From assembly GCF_007474545.1 (NCBI RefSeq), contig NZ_VKOG01000001.1, positions 868,001 through 932,000 on the forward strand: a DNA stretch of 64,000 bases, given 5' to 3'. Positions 36,647 through 44,019 of this stretch are shown here, one piece after another. The stretch is from Chryseobacterium binzhouense (GTDB taxonomy: Bacteria > Bacteroidota > Bacteroidia > Flavobacteriales > Weeksellaceae). Under the pieces are notes generated by a model. That model did not search any database, was not told where the DNA came from, and saw nothing but the letters and a program-made list of their open reading frames with translations. The first letter of the stretch is position 1. Each line of letters begins with the position of its first letter. The translations under genes and the position numbers were made by a program.

Positions 36647-36793
36647 TTAAATCGCAAAAGATACAGAAGATTTATCTTCATTAAAGTAAATCATAAGCCG
36701 AAAGAAATGGGAATATTTAAAAATTTTCATTTTGTATTTCATATTTTTTATTTAAAAATCAATAGTTTGTCTTCTGTTTCTTTTGCGATTTAA
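36647..36793. repeat. 147-bp element with 23-bp inverted termini
   Basis: 36647-36669 and 36771-36793 are inverted copies with one mismatch (arms around AAATCGCAAAAGA-ACAGAAG), enclosing ~101 bp of AT-rich non-coding DNA. The gene-free stretch 36646-36973 holds little else. It could be a miniature transposable element or a long hairpin acting as terminator of the preceding gene. Confidence 0.6.
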
Positions 36794-36973
36794 ATTCAAT
36801 TTACAGGTACAATAATATCTTAAAATTAATAATGATTTAATACATCATCAATGTTAGAGAAAAACATCGAAAAAACCATTTTCATAGTGTTTAAAGGACT
36901 TTTGATAGAAGTATTACTTTTTTAATATCATAGAATAATTTTTCGCAAATTTGCAGATATTTATTCCAGATAT

Positions 36974-37891
36974 ATGGGCAGAAATTTATCAATAGATGTA
37001 CTTAAAATTATTCTTGCTTTTTTTGTTGTCTTTCTGCACATGAATTTCCTTAAAGAGAGCAATCCGGCCTTGAGCTATGTTTTGGTTAACGGACTTTTCA
37101 GGGTGGCTGTTCCTGTTTTTTTAATTATTACAGGGTTTTATTTTTTTCACATTGATGATACAAAAAAGCTTAAAAAATGGCTTTTCAGGACATTTGTTCT
37201 GTACATTATCTGGATGGCGGTGTATTATTCTTTCTGGAAAAGCAGTGAGAATGTTCTTCTTACTATTATTTTCGGATATCATCATTTGTGGTATCTCATA
37301 GGAACTTTTTTTTCAGGAATTATACTTTATCTTTTGAGAAAAAGCCCTTCTGCTTTTTTATTGAGTATTGCTCTGGGCTTGTTTATCACAGGTTATATCA
37401 TTCAGGTTTTGGGTAATCTTCATTACTTCGATAAGGAAAATGATTCTTTACTTAATAATTATTTAATATACCGTAATTTTCTGTTTGTCTGTTTACCATT
37501 TTTAAGTATTGGTTTTTTAATTCATAAAGAAAAAATAAACCTTTCACAAGTCAAAAGTTCCACACTCGTGGTAGTTCTTTCCTGTGTTTTGGTGATTGCT
37601 GAAGCGTATTTTAACTATAATAACATCAGTAAAGAAAGCACCGATATTCTGCTGTCGCTTTTTTTAATAAGTCCCGTTCTGTTTTTGTACGGACAGGAAA
37701 AATATATCAAAAGCAGTTCAAAAATTTTAGCAACATTATCTACAGCTATTTATTTTGTACATCCTTTTCTGATGAAATCTGAATGGTTCTCCAAAATAGA
37801 ATCTTACAGGGTTTTAATTTTTATTGTGGTTCTTATTCCGGTAAGTTTAGGATTGGTCTTAATCAATAAAAGAATCAAATATTTATTATGA
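36974..37891 (+). CDS. Acyltransferase_3 family membrane protein
   Basis: 305 residues, about ten spans. Opens with NLSIDVLKIILAFFVVFLHMNFL (the conserved His in LH), followed by FRVAVPVFLIITGFYFF, both typical of acyltransferase family 3, which O-acetylates or succinylates surface glycans. The target is unknown; no glycan gene is adjacent. Transcribed toward the convergent nuclease gene. Confidence 0.85.
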   Translation: MGRNLSIDVLKIILAFFVVFLHMNFLKESNPALSYVLVNGLFRVAVPVFLIITGFYFFHIDDTKKLKKWLFRTFVLYIIWMAVYYSFWKSSENVLLTIIFGYHHLWYLIGTFFSGIILYLLRKSPSAFLLSIALGLFITGYIIQVLGNLHYFDKENDSLLNNYLIYRNFLFVCLPFLSIGFLIHKEKINLSQVKSSTLVVVLSCVLVIAEAYFNYNNISKESTDILLSLFLISPVLFLYGQEKYIKSSSKILATLSTAIYFVHPFLMKSEWFSKIESYRVLIFIVVLIPVSLGLVLINKRIKYLL

Positions 37892-37958
37892 TTAAATAAC
37901 CGAAGCCTGCTTAACAAGAGATTACATATTAATAAAAAAGAAAACGATTATCCATAAA

Positions 37959-37988
37959 AAAAGACCGAAACAGAAATTCCGGTCTTTT
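37959..37988. terminator. Bidirectional terminator
   Basis: AAAAGACCG (37959-37967) pairs with CGGTCTTTT (37980-37988), with A-rich and T-rich flanks, between convergent genes. Confidence 0.8.
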
Positions 37989-38005
37989 ATATATTTATTA
38001 ACGTA

Positions 38006-39790
38006 TTATTCTACAATAAATTTCGTAGAAAAACGCTCAGTTTTCAAAATATATACACCTTTCACTATTCCGTGTAAATTGATTTTATTAGAATGTCTGA
38101 AAGGATTTTCAATACTTCTGATCATTTTTCCTGAAAGATCATAGATTTCAGCTTTTGTAATGTTTTTAAGATTTTCTCCTTTTACAGATAATTCCTGATT
38201 TTTTACCGGATTAGGATAGATTGTAAACTCAGATTTATCTTTTGATACTTCTGAAGTTGATAACGATGAATTGTAGCAAGTCCAGCTTAAATCATCAATA
38301 GAAATTCTTTTTCCTTGTTCTGCATTGATTATCTTAATAACAACATTATTGGAAACATTAATATTGTTGATTGTGGTGGTCGTAGCTGTGGTGCTAAAAG
38401 GGATAGTTCCCACATTATTTCCGTTGATCTGTATAATAAGATTGCCAGCTGAATCCGAGAATGGCAATTTGGTAGTAACTGTTAAACTGCCTATACCTCC
38501 AGAAATGGTAGAACTTGTAAGATTTCCGTTTCTGATAGTGATTGCTTTACCGTTAATTGTTTGGTCAATTCTTGCGTCTGTTGCAGTCCATGTAATGTTA
38601 TTGTTTGTCCATATCTGTGTACTGTAAGCAGGGTTGCTTGTAGCAGGGATATTTGAGAAATCTTCTGTACCGCACGTTCCGCTTCCGCCGCCGGATCCTG
38701 CGAGAGTAGTCTCTGTGGCAGTATTGCTCTGAGCGGAAGAGTTTCCGGCTGCATCTTTAGCAATAATATAGAAACTGTATGTTGTTGACGGATTCAGGTT
38801 TGAAATAGTTGCTGTTGTTGTAGTAACGGTGGAATGTAAAACTCCGTTTACATAAATTGCATAGCCTGTAACGCCCACATTATCGGTAGAAGCTGTCCAG
38901 CTGAGAGATATTGTGCTTGAAGTAGGGTTATTGGCAACCAGGTTGGAAGGAGCTGTCGGAGCCTGAATATCTGTTGTAGGACTTCCCCAAACTAAATTTA
39001 CGTAATTTGGATTGTCAATATAAGGATTTCTGTTTCCCTGATAAACATAAGAAGCATTATTTCTACCGATTTCAGTAGAAGAAACAGGATCTAAAGCATG
39101 CCAAGCCAGTAATTGATCCAGCTGCCATTGCTGAAGTCCTGGATAAGCAGAATTTCCAAGCATATTTCCTGAGCTGAAGCCAGATAATTGTGTTTCGTAT
39201 CTGGTCACAAAATAAAAAATCATTCTGGCAACATCTCCTTTAAACTCATCAATAGGTTCAAAAACGACTCCTGAGTATCCCGGTGAAATAGAGTTTCCTC
39301 TTTTTGATCCGTTATTTGAAATATAATTGGTAACTCCAACTTTACCAAAAGGAAGACTTCCTCTCATGTTGTTTACATAGCCGTCTGTAGCACGTATAAA
39401 ATGCACATCAGAAACCATAGGTGATGCTTCATTGAACAAACTTTGAGGAACGATGTGCTCTCTGTTATAGCAATCAGCTTCGCTGTTGTAGCTACCACAC
39501 TGATTGGCTCCCACAGTATAGTTGTAAGGATCTGCAGCCGTTGGATTTTCAGAGTAGATATCTAAAATTGTTCCGTCATTTTCGTAGTAATAATCGCGGT
39601 CTGTAGTTTGATAGGCCGTCCACAATCCGTTATAAGAACCGGGATTGTGTCCTGCGGTAATGATGTTTTTCAGTTGAGTCTTTAGCGTAGCACCTGTCCC
39701 GGTAGCTGTGCTGTAATAATTAGCAGGAGCCTGAGCCGATATACTTACTGCTAAAAGACTTATAAGAAGAGAATAAAAAATTTGCTTCAT
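38006..39790 (-). CDS. Secreted endonuclease I with Fn3 domain and T9SS sorting tail
   Basis: Start at MKQIFYSLLISLLAVSISAQ (39790), a signal peptide. Residues ~25-270 are the EndA/NucM-type nuclease (YNREHIVPQSLF with the catalytic His, RGSLPFGKVG). One fibronectin III domain follows (~278-365, APSNLVANNPTSSTISLSW), then a beta-sandwich region and a type IX sorting domain (~525-594, FTIYPNPVKNQELSV ... GVYILKTERFSTKFIV). It should degrade extracellular DNA/RNA for nutrient uptake, exported by the T9SS. Confidence 0.9.
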   Translation of the reverse strand: MKQIFYSLLISLLAVSISAQAPANYYSTATGTGATLKTQLKNIITAGHNPGSYNGLWTAYQTTDRDYYYENDGTILDIYSENPTAADPYNYTVGANQCGSYNSEADCYNREHIVPQSLFNEASPMVSDVHFIRATDGYVNNMRGSLPFGKVGVTNYISNNGSKRGNSISPGYSGVVFEPIDEFKGDVARMIFYFVTRYETQLSGFSSGNMLGNSAYPGLQQWQLDQLLAWHALDPVSSTEIGRNNASYVYQGNRNPYIDNPNYVNLVWGSPTTDIQAPTAPSNLVANNPTSSTISLSWTASTDNVGVTGYAIYVNGVLHSTVTTTTATISNLNPSTTYSFYIIAKDAAGNSSAQSNTATETTLAGSGGGSGTCGTEDFSNIPATSNPAYSTQIWTNNNITWTATDARIDQTINGKAITIRNGNLTSSTISGGIGSLTVTTKLPFSDSAGNLIIQINGNNVGTIPFSTTATTTTINNINVSNNVVIKIINAEQGKRISIDDLSWTCYNSSLSTSEVSKDKSEFTIYPNPVKNQELSVKGENLKNITKAEIYDLSGKMIRSIENPFRHSNKINLHGIVKGVYILKTERFSTKFIVE

Positions 39791-39839
39791 TTTTTTTGAA
39801 TTGGACGGCAAATTTACGAATATTCTTACTATATAAATA

Positions 39840-41045
39840 TTAATTTTTGGTAATATAATTTTTACTGATTTTTGAAAAAAACCAGGAGATTAAAACTCCG
39901 AATAGAGCTGCAATAGCGGCTACCGTAAAATAATTTTTTGTGACAATCTTCACCGGAAATGGTAAATCTTCTACAGCTTTAAATAATTCGGTGTAAATCT
40001 GAAAATAACACAGGGCTGTTCCCAGAAGCAATCCTGTAACAATACCTGTAATAACGATCAGAATACCGGTATAGAAATAGGTCATTCTAAGATGGCTCAA
40101 CGGAAAACCTAACGAAATCAGCGATTTTGCCTGTTCTTTTTTATCCAGCTGAAGAATGATAATAGCTCCTGCAAGATTAAAAGTAGTAATGAAAATAACC
40201 AGAGCAAAAATAAGATAGATAAACAGCTTTTCGGTGTTAATCATCTTCCAGAATGCTGCATTTTCTTCTTCTTTTGTTTTAATTTCAATATTTCCGCCAA
40301 TTTTTTTTAGTAAATCTTGCTTTACCGAATCTGCATTTTGCGGATTTTTTAATTTAATAACTATTTGATACGCTGAGTTTTTTGGAAGACCCAGAAGTTC
40401 CTCTGTAAGCTCAACTGGAGCAATGATGTAACTGTTGAGCTGTTCATTTCCAGGAAAAATACCGGTAACGATAATCTCTCTTTTATTGTAAATGTCTTCT
40501 TCTTTATTGATGATTCCCGTCCCTGATTTAGGCATAAAAACAGTGGTGAAATCAGTTTCAGAATCTACAGCTATTCCCAGTCTGTTCTGTAGATTATGTT
40601 CCATGATCACCTCATTGGTATATTCAAAAGATGGGTATTTACCGTAGAAAATATTTTTGTTGACAGGATTTACTTTGGTATAATTGGTATCTACTCCCCG
40701 CAAATATGCAATATCACCTTTACCGTTAAAGCTTACGTAAGCTTTCTCTTCTATAATTCTTGAAAAACCGGCAATTTCTTTTTCTTTCTTTAAAATTTCA
40801 TTGATTTTGCTGAAATTCTGGATGGTCTTACCAGATGTACTTTTAATTGTAAGATCAGCATGAAGATCGGAAATAAGATTTTTATTAAAATCTTCGAGTC
40901 CTGAAAAAACCGATATAATCACAAACATTGCAGCAACCGCAACACTCATCGCCACGGCAGCAAGCCAGGTAATAAATGTTACAGCAGTACTTCCTTTTTT
41001 TGATAAAAGGTAGCGTGAGGCAATATAAAATGCAATGTTTCTCAA
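39840..41045 (-). CDS. FtsX/LolE-type ABC transporter permease
   Basis: 401 residues: one N-terminal span (FITWLAAVAMSVAVAAMFVIISVFSGL), a ~220-residue periplasmic domain and three C-terminal spans, the layout of LolC/LolE lipoprotein-release permeases. The N-terminal AFYIASRYLLSKKGSTAVTFI is the family signature. Likely moves lipoproteins from the inner membrane. rbfA lies 6 bp upstream on the same strand, a linkage seen in many Bacteroidota. Confidence 0.88.
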   Translation of the reverse strand: MRNIAFYIASRYLLSKKGSTAVTFITWLAAVAMSVAVAAMFVIISVFSGLEDFNKNLISDLHADLTIKSTSGKTIQNFSKINEILKKEKEIAGFSRIIEEKAYVSFNGKGDIAYLRGVDTNYTKVNPVNKNIFYGKYPSFEYTNEVIMEHNLQNRLGIAVDSETDFTTVFMPKSGTGIINKEEDIYNKREIIVTGIFPGNEQLNSYIIAPVELTEELLGLPKNSAYQIVIKLKNPQNADSVKQDLLKKIGGNIEIKTKEEENAAFWKMINTEKLFIYLIFALVIFITTFNLAGAIIILQLDKKEQAKSLISLGFPLSHLRMTYFYTGILIVITGIVTGLLLGTALCYFQIYTELFKAVEDLPFPVKIVTKNYFTVAAIAALFGVLISWFFSKISKNYITKN

Positions 41046-41051
41046 AGCGAG

Positions 41052-41411
41052 TTATAAAACCGGGTTTTCGCCTTCTCCACGTAATTCTTTCTCAATTCTC
41101 TCTACATCATCCAGTGTAGTGTCAAGATAGAAATTCAATTGAGGAATGATACGCACTTGTTTTGCCATTTTCTGACCTATAAAGTTGCGGTATTGTGCTT
41201 TGTTTTCTTCGATTTCTTTCATTACTGCAGTGCGAAATTCCTGTGGAAATATGCTGAGATAAATTTTAGCAATCCCAAGATCAGGAGTTACTTTCACGTC
41301 AGATACAGAAACAAGAATATTTTGTTTGCTTTCTGACGACTGCTTTCGGAAAAGTTCTGCGAAATCTTCCTGTATAATCTGTGCTACTTTTCTTTGTCTG
41401 TTACTTTCCAT
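41052..41411 (-). CDS. rbfA: Ribosome-binding factor A
   Basis: 119 residues: NRQRKVAQIIQEDFAELF at the start, VSVSDVKVTPDLGIAKIYLSIFP and LNFYLDTTLDDVERIEKEL at the end are RbfA hallmarks. It binds 16S rRNA in late 30S maturation. Cotranscribed with the LolE-like gene. Confidence 0.94.
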   Translation of the reverse strand: MESNRQRKVAQIIQEDFAELFRKQSSESKQNILVSVSDVKVTPDLGIAKIYLSIFPQEFRTAVMKEIEENKAQYRNFIGQKMAKQVRIIPQLNFYLDTTLDDVERIEKELRGEGENPVL

Positions 41412-41661
41412 AATTTATGCAAATTTAGTACTTTTGTTTGAATTGATCGGCTGAAATTGGAATACAAGATAATAAACTTGTTTTAAACTTTTAGGACAAT
41501 CACAAAATTCATATTGTTTTACTTTGAATCCTCTTTAATAAAAGCCTATGATACAATGTAAACAATGATATGATTTCGTAAAAAATAGTTTATCGGTCAT
41601 TTTTGCTATAAGTACCGATGAAACAACGAATAATAAACAATAAAAGAAATAATATTTACGT

Positions 41662-42057
41662 ATGAAATTAGAGCATATTGGTATTGCTGTGAAATCTTTG
41701 GGAGTTTCAGATGAACTTTTTGCCAAACTTTTGGGAAAAGAATCCTACAAAAAGGAAACAGTTGAAAGGGAAGGCGTAACTACATCGTTTTACGAAACTG
41801 GCGAAAGTAAAATTGAACTTCTGGAAGCGAACAATGATGAAAGTCCTATCGCTAAATTTATTGATAAAAAAGGGGAGGGCATTCACCATTTGGCATTTGG
41901 TGTCGAAAATATCTTTGAAGAAGTGGAAAGATTAAAAAAAGAAGGATTTCAGTTTATTTCAGAAGAACCTAAAGAAGGTGCTGATAATAAATTAGTTGTC
42001 TTTCTACATCCTAAATCTACCAATGGCGTGCTTGTAGAACTTTGTCAAGAAAAGTAA
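41662..42057 (+). CDS. mce: Methylmalonyl-CoA epimerase
   Basis: 131 residues of the vicinal oxygen chelate family: KLEHIGIAVKSL (metal His), TSFYETGESKIELLEA, GEGIHHLAFGVENI (His) and GVLVELCQE (Glu). This set is that of methylmalonyl-CoA epimerase, linking propionate metabolism with the mutase. Located just upstream of the tRNA gene. Confidence 0.9.
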   Translation: MKLEHIGIAVKSLGVSDELFAKLLGKESYKKETVEREGVTTSFYETGESKIELLEANNDESPIAKFIDKKGEGIHHLAFGVENIFEEVERLKKEGFQFISEEPKEGADNKLVVFLHPKSTNGVLVELCQEK

Positions 42058-42065
42058 AAAAATAT

Positions 42066-42095
42066 TTTGTAGAGAAATAATTTTTACTATTTTTG
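42066..42095 (+). promoter_or_regulatory. Promoter of the tRNA gene
   Basis: -33 box TTTG at 42066-42069 and -7 box TATTTTTG at 42088-42095 (18 bp between), fitting the Bacteroidota TTTG / TAnnTTTG consensus; the tRNA begins 27 bp downstream. Confidence 0.75.
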
Positions 42096-42121
42096 CAAAC
42101 ACAAAATTTAACCAGTTTTGC

Positions 42122-42195
42122 GGTCCTATAGCTCAGTTGGTTAGAGCACCTGACTCATAATCAGGTGGTCCCTGGTTCGAGCCCAGGTGGGACCA
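42122..42195 (+). tRNA. tRNA with anticodon CAT (probably Ile2, lysidine type)
   Basis: Full cloverleaf: acceptor GGTCCTA/TGGGACC, D stem GCTC/GAGC, anticodon stem CCTGA/TCAGG with loop CTCATAA (anticodon CAT at 42156-42158), T stem CCTGG/CCAGG with TTCGAGC, discriminator A at 42195; CCA is not encoded. Pairs C4-G69 and C5-G68 are those that the lysidine synthetase TilS favours in tRNA-Ile2, so this is more likely Ile2 than elongator Met. It is the integration site of the element. Confidence 0.92.
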
Positions 42196-42196
42196 C
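42153..42196 (+). repeat. attL: 44-bp direct repeat in tRNA 3' part
   Basis: Identical over 44 bp to 62585-62628. It runs from the anticodon stem to the tRNA end, so the tRNA stays whole at this end. Confidence 0.95.
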
Positions 42197-42206
42197 AATC
42201 ATAATC

Positions 42207-42238
42207 AAGCACTTACATATTTGTAGGTGCTTTTGTTT
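42207..42238. terminator. Terminator downstream of tRNA / after ardA
   Basis: 11-bp stem 42207-42217 with 42222-42232 (one G-T), loop TATT, then TTTGTTTT. Serves the tRNA on + and ardA on -. Confidence 0.85.
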
Positions 42239-42245
42239 TGTAATG

Positions 42246-42264
42246 GGTCAAGGTACAGGTCAAG
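42246..42264 (+). promoter_or_regulatory. Candidate integrase arm sites, left end
   Basis: Two GGTCAAG heptamers (42246-42252, 42258-42264) 12 bp apart in direct orientation. The same arrangement and orientation occurs at 62448-62466 near attR. Confidence 0.6.
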
Positions 42265-42301
42265 TTTAAAGGTAAACACAAGTAAACTTAATAATCTTTA
42301 T

Positions 42302-42826
42302 TTAACTACGGAAATAATGCCCGTTACTTTCAAAATAATCAAACATTATGCTTCTGGCGGTTGCTTTCCAATCAATCACAACCCAATTTGGAATATTAAA
42401 CGTATCATCTTCATATAAGTATTGTACAAAATCTTCATCACTCGAAAATTCACCGTAATAAAAATTGTTTACATATTCGTATAGGCTTTGGAAGTCCATT
42501 TTCCCGAGATTATCTAAACACGCTTCGTAAACCTCTACATCATGCCCTGAATCATTGATTTGTTCCAGTACATCGTATATATCATTTGATATATGGCACT
42601 CGCTTAACAATCCTAGTTTTTCCAGAATCGGACATTCATAATCCTGAAACATAAATTCGGGGTCGGCTTCGTCAGAATGAAGCTCATACATTGCAGTAAG
42701 TAGTTCGTCATAATCGGAATAATCTGAAAGATTCAACCATTTGCCGTAAAGGCTTCCGTTGTTATACTTGGCATACGTGCCACAATAGATACTAGTAGTA
42801 TCAAGACAATTTTGTAACTTTGTCAT
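42302..42826 (-). CDS. ardA: ArdA antirestriction protein
   Basis: 174 residues, highly acidic (a DNA mimic). SIYCGTYAKYNNGSLYGKWLNL, YELHSDEADPEFMFQDYE and the C-terminal third match ArdA, which binds type I restriction complexes in place of DNA and protects an incoming element. It is the first gene at the attL end and stands alone with a hairpin-bearing leader. Confidence 0.9.
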   Translation of the reverse strand: MTKLQNCLDTTSIYCGTYAKYNNGSLYGKWLNLSDYSDYDELLTAMYELHSDEADPEFMFQDYECPILEKLGLLSECHISNDIYDVLEQINDSGHDVEVYEACLDNLGKMDFQSLYEYVNNFYYGEFSSDEDFVQYLYEDDTFNIPNWVVIDWKATARSIMFDYFESNGHYFRS

Positions 42827-42863
42827 GTCGATAAGTTTTAGGTATGTTAAAATTTATTGATTC

Positions 42864-42900
42864 GCCTAGCAGTACGCCAATACTTCTAGGCATTTTTGTT
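42864..42900. terminator. Strong hairpin in the ardA leader
   Basis: 11-bp stem (42864-42874 with 42881-42891, one mismatch), loop CGCCAA, followed on the + strand by TTTTTGTTTTT. As a terminator it points away from ardA; on the ardA strand it would be a 5'-leader hairpin. Confidence 0.6.
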
Positions 42901-43040
42901 TTTATATTGAACCTTGTATCCAAAGATAAAAGTAGCTTGTAAAGATGTATAAATATACGTCAAAAAGCCCATAAAAACAAGTATTTACAGCAGTTTTTAA
43001 CCAAAATATCAACGTAAGTTAAAAACTTTTTAATCACTCG

Positions 43041-43120
43041 GAGCGCAGGACGACAAAAACAGCCGTCAAAAAACAAAAATCTTTGACAGGGGGCGCAACG
43101 AAAAAACCTCGCTGACGGGG
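43041..43120 (+). other. Cluster of three hairpins, candidate origin (oriT/oriV)
   Basis: GACG...CGTC (43049-43052 with 43064-43067), GTCAAA...TTTGAC (43065-43070 with 43082-43087) and CCTCG...CGGGG (43107-43111 with 43116-43120) lie side by side in a GC-richer stretch. No gene overlaps. The origin role is a guess from position and folding. Confidence 0.3.
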
Positions 43121-43522
43121 TGTTAAATCCGTATAGTAGGTACAGTCCTAATGCCTATATAAAATTTTTGAGATACGGTATAGGGGTGTATTTTTACAGC
43201 AAAAATTTGGAGGGTGGTGTAAATAGTAACCTAAGTATTATACATTCTCCCTGTATATCCGTAATTGAATTAAGTATTGAGCCAAACATCACAAACCGTT
43301 TACCCTAGCCACCCGAAATGTTGGTTTAGAGTTGTTAGAAGAGAGTTAGGTGTGATATAATTTGTAGAATATTTTTAGGATATATAGATACTATGTAGCA
43401 GAAACTCTGAAAACACTTCTGTTTATGGTAGTTTGAGTAGACTGCACGTTAAGATTGCATGAACCAACCAAAGGTGATATATTAATCCCAGAAAAATATT
43501 TTTTTTCATCATTTATGTTTTT

Positions 43523-43557
43523 AAAGTCTTTCGTTTAATCGAGGGACTTTTTTTGTT
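43523..43557 (+). terminator. Orphan intrinsic terminator
   Basis: 11-bp stem 43523-43533 with 43540-43550 (two G-T), loop TTTAAT, then TTTTGTTTTG. No clear gene lies upstream on the + strand. Confidence 0.7.
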
Positions 43558-44019
43558 TTGGGGTAAATAGGTAGATATATATTGACAAAAGTACACTTGC
43601 TATGATTACAGCTTTTTTACATCCCGACCAAACCACAAAGATTACTTACCTAAGCCACAATAGACTTGTAACAATTTACAAAAATGAATCAAATTTTGTA
43701 GTTTACAGCGAATATATAATAACTTATAAAACTATTGCAGATAGAGTCATACCCCCAGTTTCTCACAGTACAGATGTGATATAATTTCCATTAGTGTGTT
43801 TTAATCAAAAATAGTATAAATATGCGCCTACACAAAAAGAGCATAAAAAACAATTCATATTTTATCAATGAAAATCAAATAATTACATACATGAATTCAT
43901 AAACGTTAAAAAAATTGGCGCAATATCTATTGTTAATATTGGCGCAATGCGTAAATTTAGATGTTATAGCCAATACTAGCAAAACCACACAACAAAGTGA
44001 GAAACCAAGACAAACAATT

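Larger units (their letters stand above)
42901..44019. other. 1.1-kb region without convincing genes
   Basis: Between ardA and gajA. Two short + frames (43120-43308 from GTG, 43602-43784) look random. The region holds a three-hairpin GC-rich cluster (43041-43120), an orphan terminator (43523), two copies of ATTGGCGCAAT (43914-43924, 43938-43948) and an inverted partner (43963-43971) of a motif behind gajB. Probably regulatory or transfer-related DNA plus decayed sequence. Confidence 0.5.

Noticed and set aside
43120-43308. 62-codon + frame (GTG start) between ardA and gajA
   Set aside because: No signal, motif or coupling; overlaps structured non-coding DNA and looks random in composition.
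43602-43784. 60-codon + frame after the orphan terminator
   Set aside because: No recognisable feature and not coupled to any neighbour.
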